A stretch of 64,000 nt of DNA from HGM13233 sp900762805 (GTDB lineage Bacteria; Bacillota; Clostridia; Oscillospirales; Ruminococcaceae): the NCBI GenBank assembly GCA_937993755.1, contig CALKMA010000012.1, positions 62,001 to 126,000 of the forward strand, given 5' to 3'. Position numbers and translations under genes: made by a program. The notes under the pieces were generated by a model. The model was given only the letters and a program-made list of their open reading frames with translations, was not told where the DNA came from and made no database searches. Shown here piece by piece: positions 48,936 through 57,843 of this stretch. Positions within the stretch are counted from its first letter, which is position 1. The number at the start of each line of letters is the position of its first letter.

Positions 48936-49282
48936 AAAGAGAGTTTGTCTGTATCAACTGCCCGATGGGCTGTCTGCTGACCGTAACGGGCGAGCCGGGC
49001 AGCCTCAGGATCGAGGGCTATACCTGTCCGCGCGGGCTGAGCTATGCCGAAAGCGAGGTGACCGACCCCCGCCGCACGGTGACGGCGCTGGTTCAGGTCG
49101 AGGGGCGCCGGCAGCCGCTGTCGGTCAAGACGCTGACCCCCGTGCCCAAGGCGATGGTGGCGCAGTGCGCCGCCGCGCTCAAGCGTGTGACCGTCCGGGC
49201 GCCGATCGCCATCGGTGATATCGTGGTTGCCGACCTGTGCGGCACCGGCTGCGCCGTGGCGGCCACCGAAGAAATTGCATGA
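48932..49282 (+). CDS. DUF1667 protein
   Basis: A 116-residue protein overlapping the previous stop (ATGA). FVCINCPMGCLLTV near the start and YTCPRGLSYAESEVTDPRR carry the conserved cysteines of DUF1667, expected to hold metal or an iron-sulfur cluster. VLTPVPKAMV-like and IGDIVVADLCGTGCAV follow. Always found with GlpA/GlpB-like genes, so it is probably the third subunit. Confidence 0.9.
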   Translation: MKREFVCINCPMGCLLTVTGEPGSLRIEGYTCPRGLSYAESEVTDPRRTVTALVQVEGRRQPLSVKTLTPVPKAMVAQCAAALKRVTVRAPIAIGDIVVADLCGTGCAVAATEEIA

Positions 49283-49497
49283 GCTTTCCCGCTGTAAAAG
49301 GCCGGGCCGCAGCAAGGGCTGCGGCCCGGCCTTGTGTGCTTGATCGGTTCCAACAGAGAGATGACGCGCCGGCTCTGGCGCTCAGCGGGGATAGCTTCGG
49401 CACGCTGCCGGAATATCGACTTCGGCGTGCGGCCGCGCTTTGGCCGCGGCAGGAAGCTGCGCCGGCCCCGGCGGGGAAACCAGCCCCGTCGTCCGTG

Positions 49498-50040
49498 CTA
49501 CAGCGTCCGTTCCATGAACACCTGACCGTCAAGGTCTTTCCAGATAAGGCGGCCGTCCTCCATCGTCATATAGCTGTGGGGGCTGCCGTTCTTGGGGCTC
49601 GATACCGAGCCGGGGTTGGCGTACAGGAAATCTCCGTGGTCGGCAAAGGCCGGGATGTGCGTGTGCCCGCACAGCAGAAGGTCTCCCTTCTGAAGCGGCG
49701 GCGGGCTGTCCTCGCTGTAGTGGTGGCCGTGGGTGGCAAAGAGAATGCGGCCGCCGAGCGGCAGCACGGTATATTCGGCCATGATGGGGAAATTCACCAC
49801 CATCTGATCGACCTCGGCGTCGCAGTTGCCGCGCACGCAGAGCAGCACCGGAGCCATGGGGCGCAGCAGCTCAGCAACGCGCTTTGGGGCGTAGCCGGCC
49901 GGCAGATCGTTGCGCGGGCCATGATAGAGCAGATCGCCGAGGAACAGCAGCCGGTCGGCCCCCTCGGCGGCATAGCGCGCCAGCATCCTTTCACAAAATT
50001 CAGCCGACCCGTGCAGGTCGGAGGCGATCATCCACTTCAT
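49498..50040 (-). CDS. yfcE: YfcE-type metallophosphoesterase
   Basis: A 180-residue calcineurin-like phosphodiesterase. Metal ligands are visible in order: MIASDLHGSAEFCE, LFLGDLLYHGPRN, CVRGNCDAEVD, FATHGHHYS and LLCGHTHIPAF. YfcE hydrolyses phosphodiesters in vitro; the physiological substrate is uncertain. AGGAGGCC upstream of the start. Single gene, convergent with the GlpA operon. Confidence 0.92.
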   Translation of the reverse strand: MKWMIASDLHGSAEFCERMLARYAAEGADRLLFLGDLLYHGPRNDLPAGYAPKRVAELLRPMAPVLLCVRGNCDAEVDQMVVNFPIMAEYTVLPLGGRILFATHGHHYSEDSPPPLQKGDLLLCGHTHIPAFADHGDFLYANPGSVSSPKNGSPHSYMTMEDGRLIWKDLDGQVFMERTL

Positions 50041-50419
50041 AGCGGCCTCCTGAACAGTATGCCGCTATTATAGCAGAAGCGGCCGGCTTTCACAACTGCC
50101 CGGCGAAAAAACGGTAGAAGCGGGGGCGGGGCGCGCTTTCCTGCCCTGTGCGCCGGTCGTGCCGAAAGACCCGCCGCCCCTGTTCCCGCGGTTAATACAA
50201 AAGCAGCCGCGCCCCGTCTGCCGTCGCCCTCGCCGCCGTTCGCAAAGGAAGAGGGTGACAGCACGGAGGGGAAAATGACAAACCGCCCGCCGGAGCGGGA
50301 GCAGGCGGCACGGGGCGTCCGCGCCTTGATAGCGGGAGCTTTCGCGGGAGCTCAGGCCGCCGATCCGTCCGTTCCTTCCGCCGCCCGGAAGAAACCTTCG
50401 GCTTTGCCGCCGCCCGCAC
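50041..50419 (+). other. Intergenic region, no gene seen
   Basis: Between yfcE and perR the two genes diverge. The stretch is GC-rich, and no coding frame with a ribosome binding site was found. The perR promoter begins at 50420. Confidence 0.4.
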
Positions 50420-50474
50420 TTGACAAGGCGCGAAAACGTGGTATACTGTTATCAGATTTAAGAATTATTCCTAA
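50420..50474 (+). promoter_or_regulatory. perR-rbr promoter with Per-box-like operator
   Basis: TTGACA (50420-50425), 16 bases, TATACT (50442-50447). Downstream of the -10, TTAAGAATTATTCCTAA (50458-50474) closely resembles the Per box of Firmicutes (consensus TTATAATNATTATAA), so PerR may repress its own operon. Confidence 0.75.
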
Positions 50475-50498
50475 TTTTTAATTTGTGAGAGGACTGTC

Positions 50499-50885
50499 AT
50501 GACGCAGCATCAAAAGCTGATCCTTTCTGTCGTGCAGCGCAGCGGCAGCCATCCGACCGCCCGTGAGGTGCTGGCCATGGCGCAGCGCGAAGCGCCGTCG
50601 GTCTCCTGCTCCACCGTCTACCGCACGCTGGTGCTGCTGGCCGGGCAGAGGAAGCTGCGCCGCATCGAGGTGCCCAACGCGCCCGACCATTTTGACGGTA
50701 CCCTGACCGAGCACGACCATGCGCTTTGCCCCGTCTGCGGCCGCATGGTCGATATCGAGCTGAAGGGCACGCGCGGCTTTATAGAAAACCAGATCGGCCC
50801 CATCGAGGGCTATGGCCTTGTGGTACGCCGCGTCTGCCGCGCCTGCGCGGGCGCTCACTCCGTCTGTCAGCCGACCGGCTGCTGA
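50499..50885 (+). CDS. perR: Fur family regulator, PerR-like
   Basis: A 128-residue Fur-family metalloregulator: winged helix [41 protein letters not shown], hinge, then the metal site [18 protein letters not shown] and a C-terminal CRACAGAH pair completing a Cys4 zinc site. GAGAGGA upstream. Rubrerythrin directly downstream and the Per-box-like site support PerR rather than Fur or Zur; it would sense peroxide by metal-catalysed oxidation. Confidence 0.88.
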   Translation: MTQHQKLILSVVQRSGSHPTAREVLAMAQREAPSVSCSTVYRTLVLLAGQRKLRRIEVPNAPDHFDGTLTEHDHALCPVCGRMVDIELKGTRGFIENQIGPIEGYGLVVRRVCRACAGAHSVCQPTGC

Positions 50886-50914
50886 ATATAACTGAAGGAA
50901 AAGGAGACTACACT

Positions 50915-51448
50915 GTGGAACTGAAAGGAACCAAGACCGAGAAGAATCTGATGACTGCGTTTGCCGGCGAGAGCCAGGCCCGCAACAAGTACACCTATTT
51001 TGCCTCCGTCGCCAAGAAAGAGGGCTATGAGCAGATCGCCGAGATCTTCCTCAAGACGGCCGAAAACGAAAAAGAGCATGCCAAGCTGTGGTTCAAGGAG
51101 CTGGGCGAGCTGGGCGACACAGCCGCCAACCTGGCCGCGGCCGCTGCCGGCGAGAACTATGAGTGGACCGATATGTATGCCACCTTCGCCAAGGAGGCCG
51201 AGGAGGAGGGCTTCACGGCGCTGGCCGCCCGTTTCCGCGGCGTTGCCGCCATTGAAAAAACGCATGAGGAGCGCTACCGTGCCCTGCTCAGCAATGTTGA
51301 GATGCAGAAGGTCTTTGAAAAGTCAGAGATGACCATGTGGGAATGCCGCAACTGCGGCCATCTGGTCATGGGCAAAAAGGCCCCGGAGGTCTGCCCCGTC
51401 TGCCTGCATGCCAAGAGCTACTTTGAAGTCCGCAAGGAAAACTATTGA
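50915..51448 (+). CDS. rbr: Rubrerythrin
   Basis: A 177-residue peroxide reductase common in anaerobes. It starts at GTG 50915 with AAAAGGAG upstream. Residues 10-135 form the di-iron four-helix bundle with repeated ExxH-type ligands ([49 protein letters not shown]). The C-terminal rubredoxin-like domain has [10 protein letters not shown] and [11 protein letters not shown]. It is 29 bases after perR and shares its transcript. Confidence 0.96.
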   Translation: MELKGTKTEKNLMTAFAGESQARNKYTYFASVAKKEGYEQIAEIFLKTAENEKEHAKLWFKELGELGDTAANLAAAAAGENYEWTDMYATFAKEAEEEGFTALAARFRGVAAIEKTHEERYRALLSNVEMQKVFEKSEMTMWECRNCGHLVMGKKAPEVCPVCLHAKSYFEVRKENY

Positions 51449-51484
51449 GCCTTAGCCCCGATGGGGCGATGAGCTGACCCAAAC

Positions 51485-51534
51485 GGCCCCCTGACGGCGC
51501 GGGATTCCCGCCGTCAGGGGGCCGCCGGTTTTTT
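51485..51534 (+). terminator. Strong terminator of the perR-rbr operon
   Basis: A fifteen-base perfect stem, 51485-51499 with 51509-51523, followed by six T's at 51529-51534. The phage-derived sequence begins immediately after this terminator. Confidence 0.9.
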
Positions 51535-51606
51535 CGGCTGCCCCTCACCAGCGCCGAGCTTGAGCAGGACAACGAGGCGTATCTTCTGACCCAGAAGCAG
51601 CGGGCG

Positions 51607-52362
51607 TTGGAACGGCAGGTGCGGAAGTACCGCACAGAGGCCGTCGCGCTTCATGCGGCGGGGCAGCCGATACCCGGAAATCTTGCAGAAAAAATCAAGG
51701 GCGCACAGGTCTCATACAAGAACTTCTGCAAAGAGAATGGGCTTGAGCAAAGACTTGCAAGAACGACCGTTTCATGCTATAATAAGAGTGTGGCAACTGC
51801 AACGAATAAGGCGTTCAACAAGGCCGCAAAAAGCTTTTATGACGCCGCTGCCGCACGGGAACCGGCCATTACAGCAACAGTGAAAAGGATAGCCGATGAT
51901 CTCCAGCTCGATATGCCGGGCCTTGAATATCGCCTGAAATCGCTTGACCGTTTCATGGAAAAAGCAAACATCGAGGGCGGCTTTTCGCACATCAAAGATG
52001 TTGTGCGCTACACGTATTCTGCTGACGGCGACCGTCTCGTAGGCGACGCAGAAGAAGCGCTTGCGTCGTTTAAGGCAAGCGGTTATAGAGTTTCCCGCAT
52101 CAACAACTACTGGCTGCAAACGCGAAACCCATATCGAGGCATAAATACCAACCTGACAGACCCGACTGGGCAAGTCTTTGAATTGCAGCTCCATACGCCG
52201 GAAAGCCTTGCCGTAAAGGAAGAAATGCATAAGCTATACGAAAAAGCGAGGGTTATCGACCGAACAAGCAGAGAATACCTTGAACTGCAAGATCAGATGG
52301 CGGATATTGCCGATAAGCTTTCACCTCCATTTGAAATTGAAAAGATAGGAGTTGCGCCATGA
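51607..52362 (+). CDS. Phage minor-capsid end fused to RelA/SpoT-like toxin domain (5'-truncated)
   Basis: The frame is open from 51478, and phage-like sequence begins near 51541 with SAELEQDNEAYLLTQKQRALERQ, but there is no start codon with a binding site; TTG 51607 is the first possible one. Residues 1-60 from that point resemble the end of Phage_min_cap2-type proteins (YKNFCKENGLEQRLARTTV). The C-terminal half (about 85-230) carries IKDVVRYTY, NPYRGIN and FELQLHTPES, the pattern of RelA/SpoT-like nucleotidyl/pyrophosphoryl transferases. So this is probably the toxin tail of a MuF-type phage polymorphic toxin; the rest of the phage gene is gone. Composition is less GC-rich than the flanks. 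Confidence 0.65.
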   Translation: MERQVRKYRTEAVALHAAGQPIPGNLAEKIKGAQVSYKNFCKENGLEQRLARTTVSCYNKSVATATNKAFNKAAKSFYDAAAAREPAITATVKRIADDLQLDMPGLEYRLKSLDRFMEKANIEGGFSHIKDVVRYTYSADGDRLVGDAEEALASFKASGYRVSRINNYWLQTRNPYRGINTNLTDPTGQVFELQLHTPESLAVKEEMHKLYEKARVIDRTSREYLELQDQMADIADKLSPPFEIEKIGVAP

Positions 52363-52619
52363 CGTTTTACAAGCTGATCAGCCGCAAGGATTATGGAACC
52401 ATCGTCCGTGCGGCAGATGCAAGAAATCAAGCTGAGTTTGACAAAAAAGACAGGAAATGGTATCGTTCTGGCGTTATGCTTCTATATTTTGCGCCTTACG
52501 ATGACAACCCATATTATGACCTGTACGAGGAAATCAGCGAGGACGAAGCACGGAAAGCTGTTGAAAAGTACGGTGTCGATCTCTATGAGCCAGCAGTTTA
52601 CAAGTTTGATGACAAATGA
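52359..52619 (+). CDS. Candidate immunity protein for the RelA-like toxin
   Basis: An 86-residue acidic soluble protein. Its ATG overlaps the toxin stop by four bases (ATGA), with a GATAGGAG site just upstream. It begins FYKLISRKDYGTIVRAADARNQ and ends VEKYGVDLYEPAVYKFDDK; no known family is recognised. Size, acidity, position and matching low-GC composition fit an immunity gene placed directly after a polymorphic toxin. This function is inferred, not shown. Confidence 0.6.
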   Translation: MTFYKLISRKDYGTIVRAADARNQAEFDKKDRKWYRSGVMLLYFAPYDDNPYYDLYEEISEDEARKAVEKYGVDLYEPAVYKFDDK

Positions 52620-52630
52620 ACCGCTCACCC

Positions 52631-52660
52631 AAACCACCACCCACAGTGGGCGGTGGTTTT
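52631..52660 (+). terminator. Terminator after the toxin/immunity pair
   Basis: ACCACC and CCCA pair with TGGG and GGTGGT (one internal mismatch), followed by TTTTC. Confidence 0.65.
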
Positions 52661-52684
52661 CTCATGCCCCGAAAGGAGGCCGGC

Positions 52685-52840
52685 ATGGACGACCTGAGCG
52701 ACACCTACACCGCCATTCTGCGGGAGCTTGCCGAGCGCAGGGACGAGCTTGTCACCCATTGCAGGGGCGAGGGCTATTCCGGCCTCGACATCCACATCAG
52801 CCGGCTTTCCCTCACGGATAAAGCTTGCGATGAACAGTGA
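52685..52840 (+). CDS. Small phage-type hypothetical protein, 51 aa
   Basis: Starts at ATG 52685 with a strong GAAAGGAGG site; a longer in-frame start at 52616 would run through the terminator and was rejected. Mostly helical (DTYTAILRELAERRDELVTHCRGEGYSGLDIHISRLSL). Small genes of this kind follow minor-capsid genes in prophages, so it is probably part of the same phage remnant. Function unknown. Confidence 0.5.
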   Translation: MDDLSDTYTAILRELAERRDELVTHCRGEGYSGLDIHISRLSLTDKACDEQ

Positions 52841-52904
52841 AAAACCGCCGGGCGTCAGAGATGGCAGGAGCTGCCGTCAACGCGCCGGGCGGTTTTCTTT
52901 TATA
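52841..52904 (+). terminator. Terminator at the right end of the phage remnant
   Basis: AAAACCGCC (52841-52849) pairs with GGCGGTTTT (52888-52896) with further pairs inside, followed by CTTTTA. Confidence 0.6.
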
Positions 52905-53062
52905 TGGGGGCAGTGCGCAGACGGCCCGCCGCTCAGGGGTGCGTGGCGCGGGAGAAGCGCAGCGTGCGCGGGCTGTTTTCCGCCGTCACTGTCGGGACAC
53001 GGCCGGCGCCGCGCCGGATGCGTTCCGGCCGGCTGCGGCTTTTGCGCCGCTCGCCCGGCGGC

Positions 53063-54061
53063 TCAGATAAATTCCGCGCCGGTCACCTTGGGCAGCAGCC
53101 CGATCTTATCGGGGCAGAATTCGGGCATCTGGTAGATGTCGTGGCCGGGGTAGTCGTTGCCCTCGACCAGCACCGGGCCGTCAGGCGTGAAAGCGATATC
53201 CCAGCCGACATAGCGCACCTGAGGCACCACGCGCGCCGCCCGCCGGCAGGTGTCAAGCGCCTGTTCCCAGCAGGGCAGCTGAAAGCCCTTGATGACGGTC
53301 CCCGTCATGGGGTGTGTAACATAGAGGTTTTTAGCCTTGTCCATGGCGTTGAAGCGCACGATGCCCGACCTTTCATCGACCGGCGAGCACATCCCCTGCG
53401 AGTTGAAATTGTCCACCACGCGGCCGCCGTTGCCGATGCGCAGGAAGGTGGTGATGACGGCGACCTTGTCGGCCTTGTCGTCATACATCGTCACAACGCG
53501 CAGCGTGTTGATGGAGCAGGGGTACAGCTCGTTGAGCTTTTCGTGCTGCCGGATGACCTCCTCCAGCACAAGCTGGCCGGTGCCCATCAGGTGGTCATAC
53601 AGCTCGGCGGGGTCACGTCCGGCGGCGTCAAGCTTTTCGATGCCCTTGCCGCAGGAGCCGGAGCGCGGCTTGGCCATAAAGACGGGGTGCTTTTTCCAGA
53701 AGCGCGCGGCCTCCTCGCGGTTGCTGCCGTCAAGGGTGATGGTGTCGCGCCCCAGAAAATCGCGGAACCTTGCGTTGAATTCATCCTTGTTTTCAAAAAT
53801 ATGGCGATAGGCCGGGTCGTTCATGCTGCGGATATAATTGTTGTTGATGTTGCGCGTCAGGATGGTGGCGCGCTGCCTGGCGTTCATGTTGTACATTTCA
53901 AAGAGGTCGTAGTCCATGTAGCCGGCGCCGTACCGCAGCCCGCAGAGCACCATGTCGTAGAACACGGCCGGCCGCGACCGGCCGGTCCTGGCCGCGATCG
54001 ACCTGACCTTTTCCATCATCACCTTTTTATTCATCCGTTTGATGTAGCCGAGCAGTCCCAT
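53063..54061 (-). CDS. Sugar-transfer-associated ATP-grasp enzyme
   Basis: A 332-residue protein starting at ATG 54061 with GGGAGGG upstream. After a basic N-terminal helix it has an ATP-grasp fold: FMAKPRSGSCGKGIEKL (phosphate-binding loop), LVLEEVIRQHEKLNELYPCSINTLRVVT, and the metal/ATP site WDIAFTPDGPVLVEGNDYPGHDIYQMP. This matches the ATP-grasp proteins found in polysaccharide loci; the substrate is unknown. It is a lone gene with a good promoter (54090-54118). Confidence 0.88.
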   Translation of the reverse strand: MGLLGYIKRMNKKVMMEKVRSIAARTGRSRPAVFYDMVLCGLRYGAGYMDYDLFEMYNMNARQRATILTRNINNNYIRSMNDPAYRHIFENKDEFNARFRDFLGRDTITLDGSNREEAARFWKKHPVFMAKPRSGSCGKGIEKLDAAGRDPAELYDHLMGTGQLVLEEVIRQHEKLNELYPCSINTLRVVTMYDDKADKVAVITTFLRIGNGGRVVDNFNSQGMCSPVDERSGIVRFNAMDKAKNLYVTHPMTGTVIKGFQLPCWEQALDTCRRAARVVPQVRYVGWDIAFTPDGPVLVEGNDYPGHDIYQMPEFCPDKIGLLPKVTGAEFI

Positions 54062-54089
54062 AGCGCCCTCCCAAAATATCTTATAGAAT

Positions 54090-54118
54090 AGTATACCAAC
54101 TTTCCCCGCCGTTAGCAA
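54090..54118 (-). promoter_or_regulatory. Promoter of the ATP-grasp gene
   Basis: Minus strand: TTGCTA (54118-54113), 17 bases, TATACT (54095-54090). Confidence 0.7.
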
Positions 54119-54164
54119 CCGACACCCGACACAATTTTCATAACGGCACTGACAAAATAATAGA

Positions 54165-55055
54165 ATGAAAGGGCAGGAGCCGCAAAGGGAGGGGATCGGC
54201 ATCAGGATTTTTTATCTCGACCTGTTTTTCGCCGTGGAGCTGCTGGTCGATTTTTTTCTTATCCTGGCGGCGGCGCTGCTGGCCGGCCGGGAGATCAGGC
54301 GGCTGCGTTTTTTGGGCGCGGCGGCACTGTCGGCGGCGCTGTCGGCCGTCATCCTATTCCCGCCGCTTGGGACCCTGCCGCTGCTGGCTGTCAAGCTGCT
54401 GACGCTGGCGGCCGTTACGGGGGCGGCCTTCGGCTTTCGCCCAGTCCGCGCCTTTCTGCGGGCGGCCGTCTGTCTGTTGGCTGCCACGGCGCTGTTCGGC
54501 GGGTGTGTCTATGCACTGTCGGCCGCTGTCAGCGCGCCGGTGCTGGTACACAACATGACCTATTATTTCGGCGGCACGCCGCTGCTGCTGATCGGGGCGG
54601 TGACGGCCGTGTACTTCTGCGTGCGGCTGGTGCTGCTGCGGCTGGGGCGGCGGCTGCCGCAGCGCGGCGCCGTGCGGCTGGCCGCTGTCAGCGGGGCGGG
54701 CGAAAGGGCCTTTTCGGCCTTTGTCGATACGGGAAACCGACTCATTGACGGTCTCAGCGGACGCCCGGTGGTGGTGCTGTCGCCCGATACGGCCGCCTCG
54801 GTGCTGCCGGATGACTGCCTGCGGGCGGCGGAGGACTGGCGCGCCGGCCGCCCGCCCGGCCGCCCCTTCGTGCTCATCCCCTGTGAAACGGTGGCGGGCG
54901 ACGGTCTGCTGATCGGCTTTCCCGATATCCGCATCGACCGCTTGGACCGCGGCGGCCGCGTCCCCACCGGCTGGCTGGCCGCCGCTGCGCCGCGCGGGAC
55001 GTTCGGGGCGCTGATCGGTGAGGAGGCTGTCAAAAATCTGGGAGGTAAAGAATGA
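54165..55055 (+). CDS. spoIIGA: Sporulation sigma-E factor processing peptidase SpoIIGA
   Basis: A 296-residue membrane aspartic protease that cuts the pro-sequence from sigma-E in the mother cell. Five hydrophobic helices fill residues 15-160, and [17 protein letters not shown] near 187-203 is the aspartic-protease motif (DTGN), followed by VVVLS and a C-terminal IGEEAVKNL. The start at ATG 54165 is provisional: the binding site is poor, and no start codon lies nearer the first helix. sigE follows with a four-base overlap, which confirms the call. Confidence 0.92.
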   Translation: MKGQEPQREGIGIRIFYLDLFFAVELLVDFFLILAAALLAGREIRRLRFLGAAALSAALSAVILFPPLGTLPLLAVKLLTLAAVTGAAFGFRPVRAFLRAAVCLLAATALFGGCVYALSAAVSAPVLVHNMTYYFGGTPLLLIGAVTAVYFCVRLVLLRLGRRLPQRGAVRLAAVSGAGERAFSAFVDTGNRLIDGLSGRPVVVLSPDTAASVLPDDCLRAAEDWRAGRPPGRPFVLIPCETVAGDGLLIGFPDIRIDRLDRGGRVPTGWLAAAAPRGTFGALIGEEAVKNLGGKE

Positions 55056-55762
55056 TGAAACGCCTGAAAAATGCGGCGGATCGGCTTATACGGTTGATTT
55101 TCCGTCCCAAAAGGGAGATAATGTATATCAACGGGCCGGAAAACCTGCCGCCGCCCATCCCCAAGGAGCAGGAGACCGAGATCTTTGCGCGGCTGGCCGC
55201 CGGCGACGGGGCGGCGCGCGAGCTGCTGATCACCCATAACCTGCGGCTGGTCGTGTACATAGCCAAAAAGTTCGAAAATACCGGTGTCGGCATCGAGGAT
55301 CTTATTTCGATCGGCACGGTGGGGCTGATCAAGGCCGTCGGGACGTTCTGCCCAGACAAGAATATCAAGCTGGCGACCTACGCCTCACGCTGCATCGAGA
55401 ATGAGATCCTGATGTACCTGCGCAAAACCTCCAACCGGCGGCAGGAGCTTTCGATAGACGAGCCGCTCAGCGCCGACCCGGATGGCAACGAGCTGATGCT
55501 GTCGGACATCATCGGCACCGAAAGCGACAGCATCTACCGGGGCATCGAGCAGGAGAGCGAGAACCGCGTGCTGGCTGCCGCTGTCAGCCGGCTGGGCAGC
55601 CGCGAGCGCGAGATCATCGAGCTGCGCTTCGGCCTTTTCGGCCGGCGCGAGCACACCCAGAAAGAGGTGGCCGACCGCATCGGCATCTCGCAGTCGTATA
55701 TTTCGCGGCTTGAAAAGCGCATCATCCGCAAGCTGCGGGTCAGCATCGAGGCACAGCTCTGA
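55052..55762 (+). CDS. sigE: RNA polymerase sporulation sigma factor SigE
   Basis: A 236-residue pro-sigma factor. The N-terminal membrane-associating pro-segment (about 1-30) precedes the conserved [10 protein letters not shown]; then regions 2 ([34 protein letters not shown]), 3 and 4 ([45 protein letters not shown]). It directs mother-cell gene expression after SpoIIGA processing. GGAGG upstream. The usual third gene, sigG, is not adjacent. Confidence 0.97.
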   Translation: MMKRLKNAADRLIRLIFRPKREIMYINGPENLPPPIPKEQETEIFARLAAGDGAARELLITHNLRLVVYIAKKFENTGVGIEDLISIGTVGLIKAVGTFCPDKNIKLATYASRCIENEILMYLRKTSNRRQELSIDEPLSADPDGNELMLSDIIGTESDSIYRGIEQESENRVLAAAVSRLGSREREIIELRFGLFGRREHTQKEVADRIGISQSYISRLEKRIIRKLRVSIEAQL

Positions 55763-55972
55763 CGCGCCGGCGGGGGGCGGATGCCGCGGAGGCTTGACGG
55801 CAACGGCTGCCCAAAGGCCCTGACACGCCGGCAGGGCAGAGATGAACGGCAGCGGAAGAGCGTGCCGCCCGTCGGTGTCCGCTTCCGCGCGGCTTTTTCC
55901 GCGTTGGCAGCCGCCTGTGCCCGAAAAAGGCGGAATTCAGCCGCCGTTCACGCAATGTTCAAACATGGCCGC

Positions 55973-55978
55973 TATAAT
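55973..55978 (+). promoter_or_regulatory. Promoter -10 of the Gld-type ABC operon
   Basis: TATAAT at 55973-55978, 46 bases before the ATPase start; the -35 is not clear. The 210 bases before it hold no gene. Confidence 0.45.
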
Positions 55979-56024
55979 ATAAGAGGAAATGCGGCGCGCA
56001 CCGCGCCCAAAAGGAGAAACCAGT

Positions 56025-56965
<941 letters not shown>

Positions 56966-56969
<4 letters not shown>

Positions 56970-57829
56970 AGGCCATTTATAAAAAGGAACTGAGATTGTT
57001 TTATACGACCATGACCGGCTATGTCGCCGCGGCGATGATGCTGGTGCTGGTCGGCGTCTGCAGCCACGTCGTCAATCTCAAGGGCGGGCTGTCGGGGCTG
57101 GAATACGCGCTGCTCTCCAGCCGCTGGGCGCTGGCCCTGGTGGTGCCGGTGCTGACCATGCGCTCCTTTGTGGAGGAAAAAAAGCAGCACACCGACCTGC
57201 TGCTGAGCGCCTCGCCCGTGACGCCGGCACAGATCGTGCTGGGCAAATTCTTTGCTACGGCCACCGTTTATGCGCTGCCGCTGGCGGTGGTGGGCTTTTA
57301 TCCCCTTATTTTCTCGGCCTACGGCAGCATCGATCTGCCGTCGGCGCTGCTGGCGCTGCTGGCCATGCTGCTGCTGGGGCTGGCTCTCATTCCCATCGGG
57401 ATGTTCATCTCGTCGCTGACCGAGAGCTACGTTGTGGCGACGCTGGTTTCGATCGGCGCCATGATGCTGATGTATTTCTTTACCGATATCGGCTCAATGG
57501 CCTCCGATTCGGGCACTGTGGCGCTCATCGTGCTGACGGCGCTGGTGGTCGGCCTTGTCGCTGTCGTCTATCTGCTTACCCGCAGCAGCGCGGCGGCCGT
57601 CATGACCGGCGCGGTGCTGGAGCTGGCCTGTGTCGTGGCCTATTTTATCAGCAGCGCGGCACTGACGTCGCTGCTGCGCTCGCTGCTGTCGTGGCTGGGG
57701 CTGTTTTCGATGTCTCAGAACCTGTTCAGCGGTGTGCTGGATATTCCGGCCATTGTATATTACCTGAGCATCACGGGGCTGTTTTTGTTCCTGTGCGCCG
57801 GAACGCTTGAGCGCCGGCGCTGGAACTGA
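56966..57829 (+). CDS. ABC-2 type permease (GldF-like)
   Basis: A 287-residue membrane protein with six hydrophobic segments, beginning AIYKKELRLFYTTMTGYVAAAMM and including SRWALALVVPVLTMRSFVEEKKQHTDLLLSAS, the conserved cytosolic motif of GldF/NosY-type ABC-2 permeases. Its start overlaps the ATPase stop (ATGA). Confidence 0.92.
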
Positions 57830-57843
57830 AGGAGGGCCGCCAT

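Noticed and set aside
52616..52684. Longer start for the 51-residue phage-type gene
   Set aside because: The extension runs through a terminator hairpin; ATG 52685 has a strong binding site.
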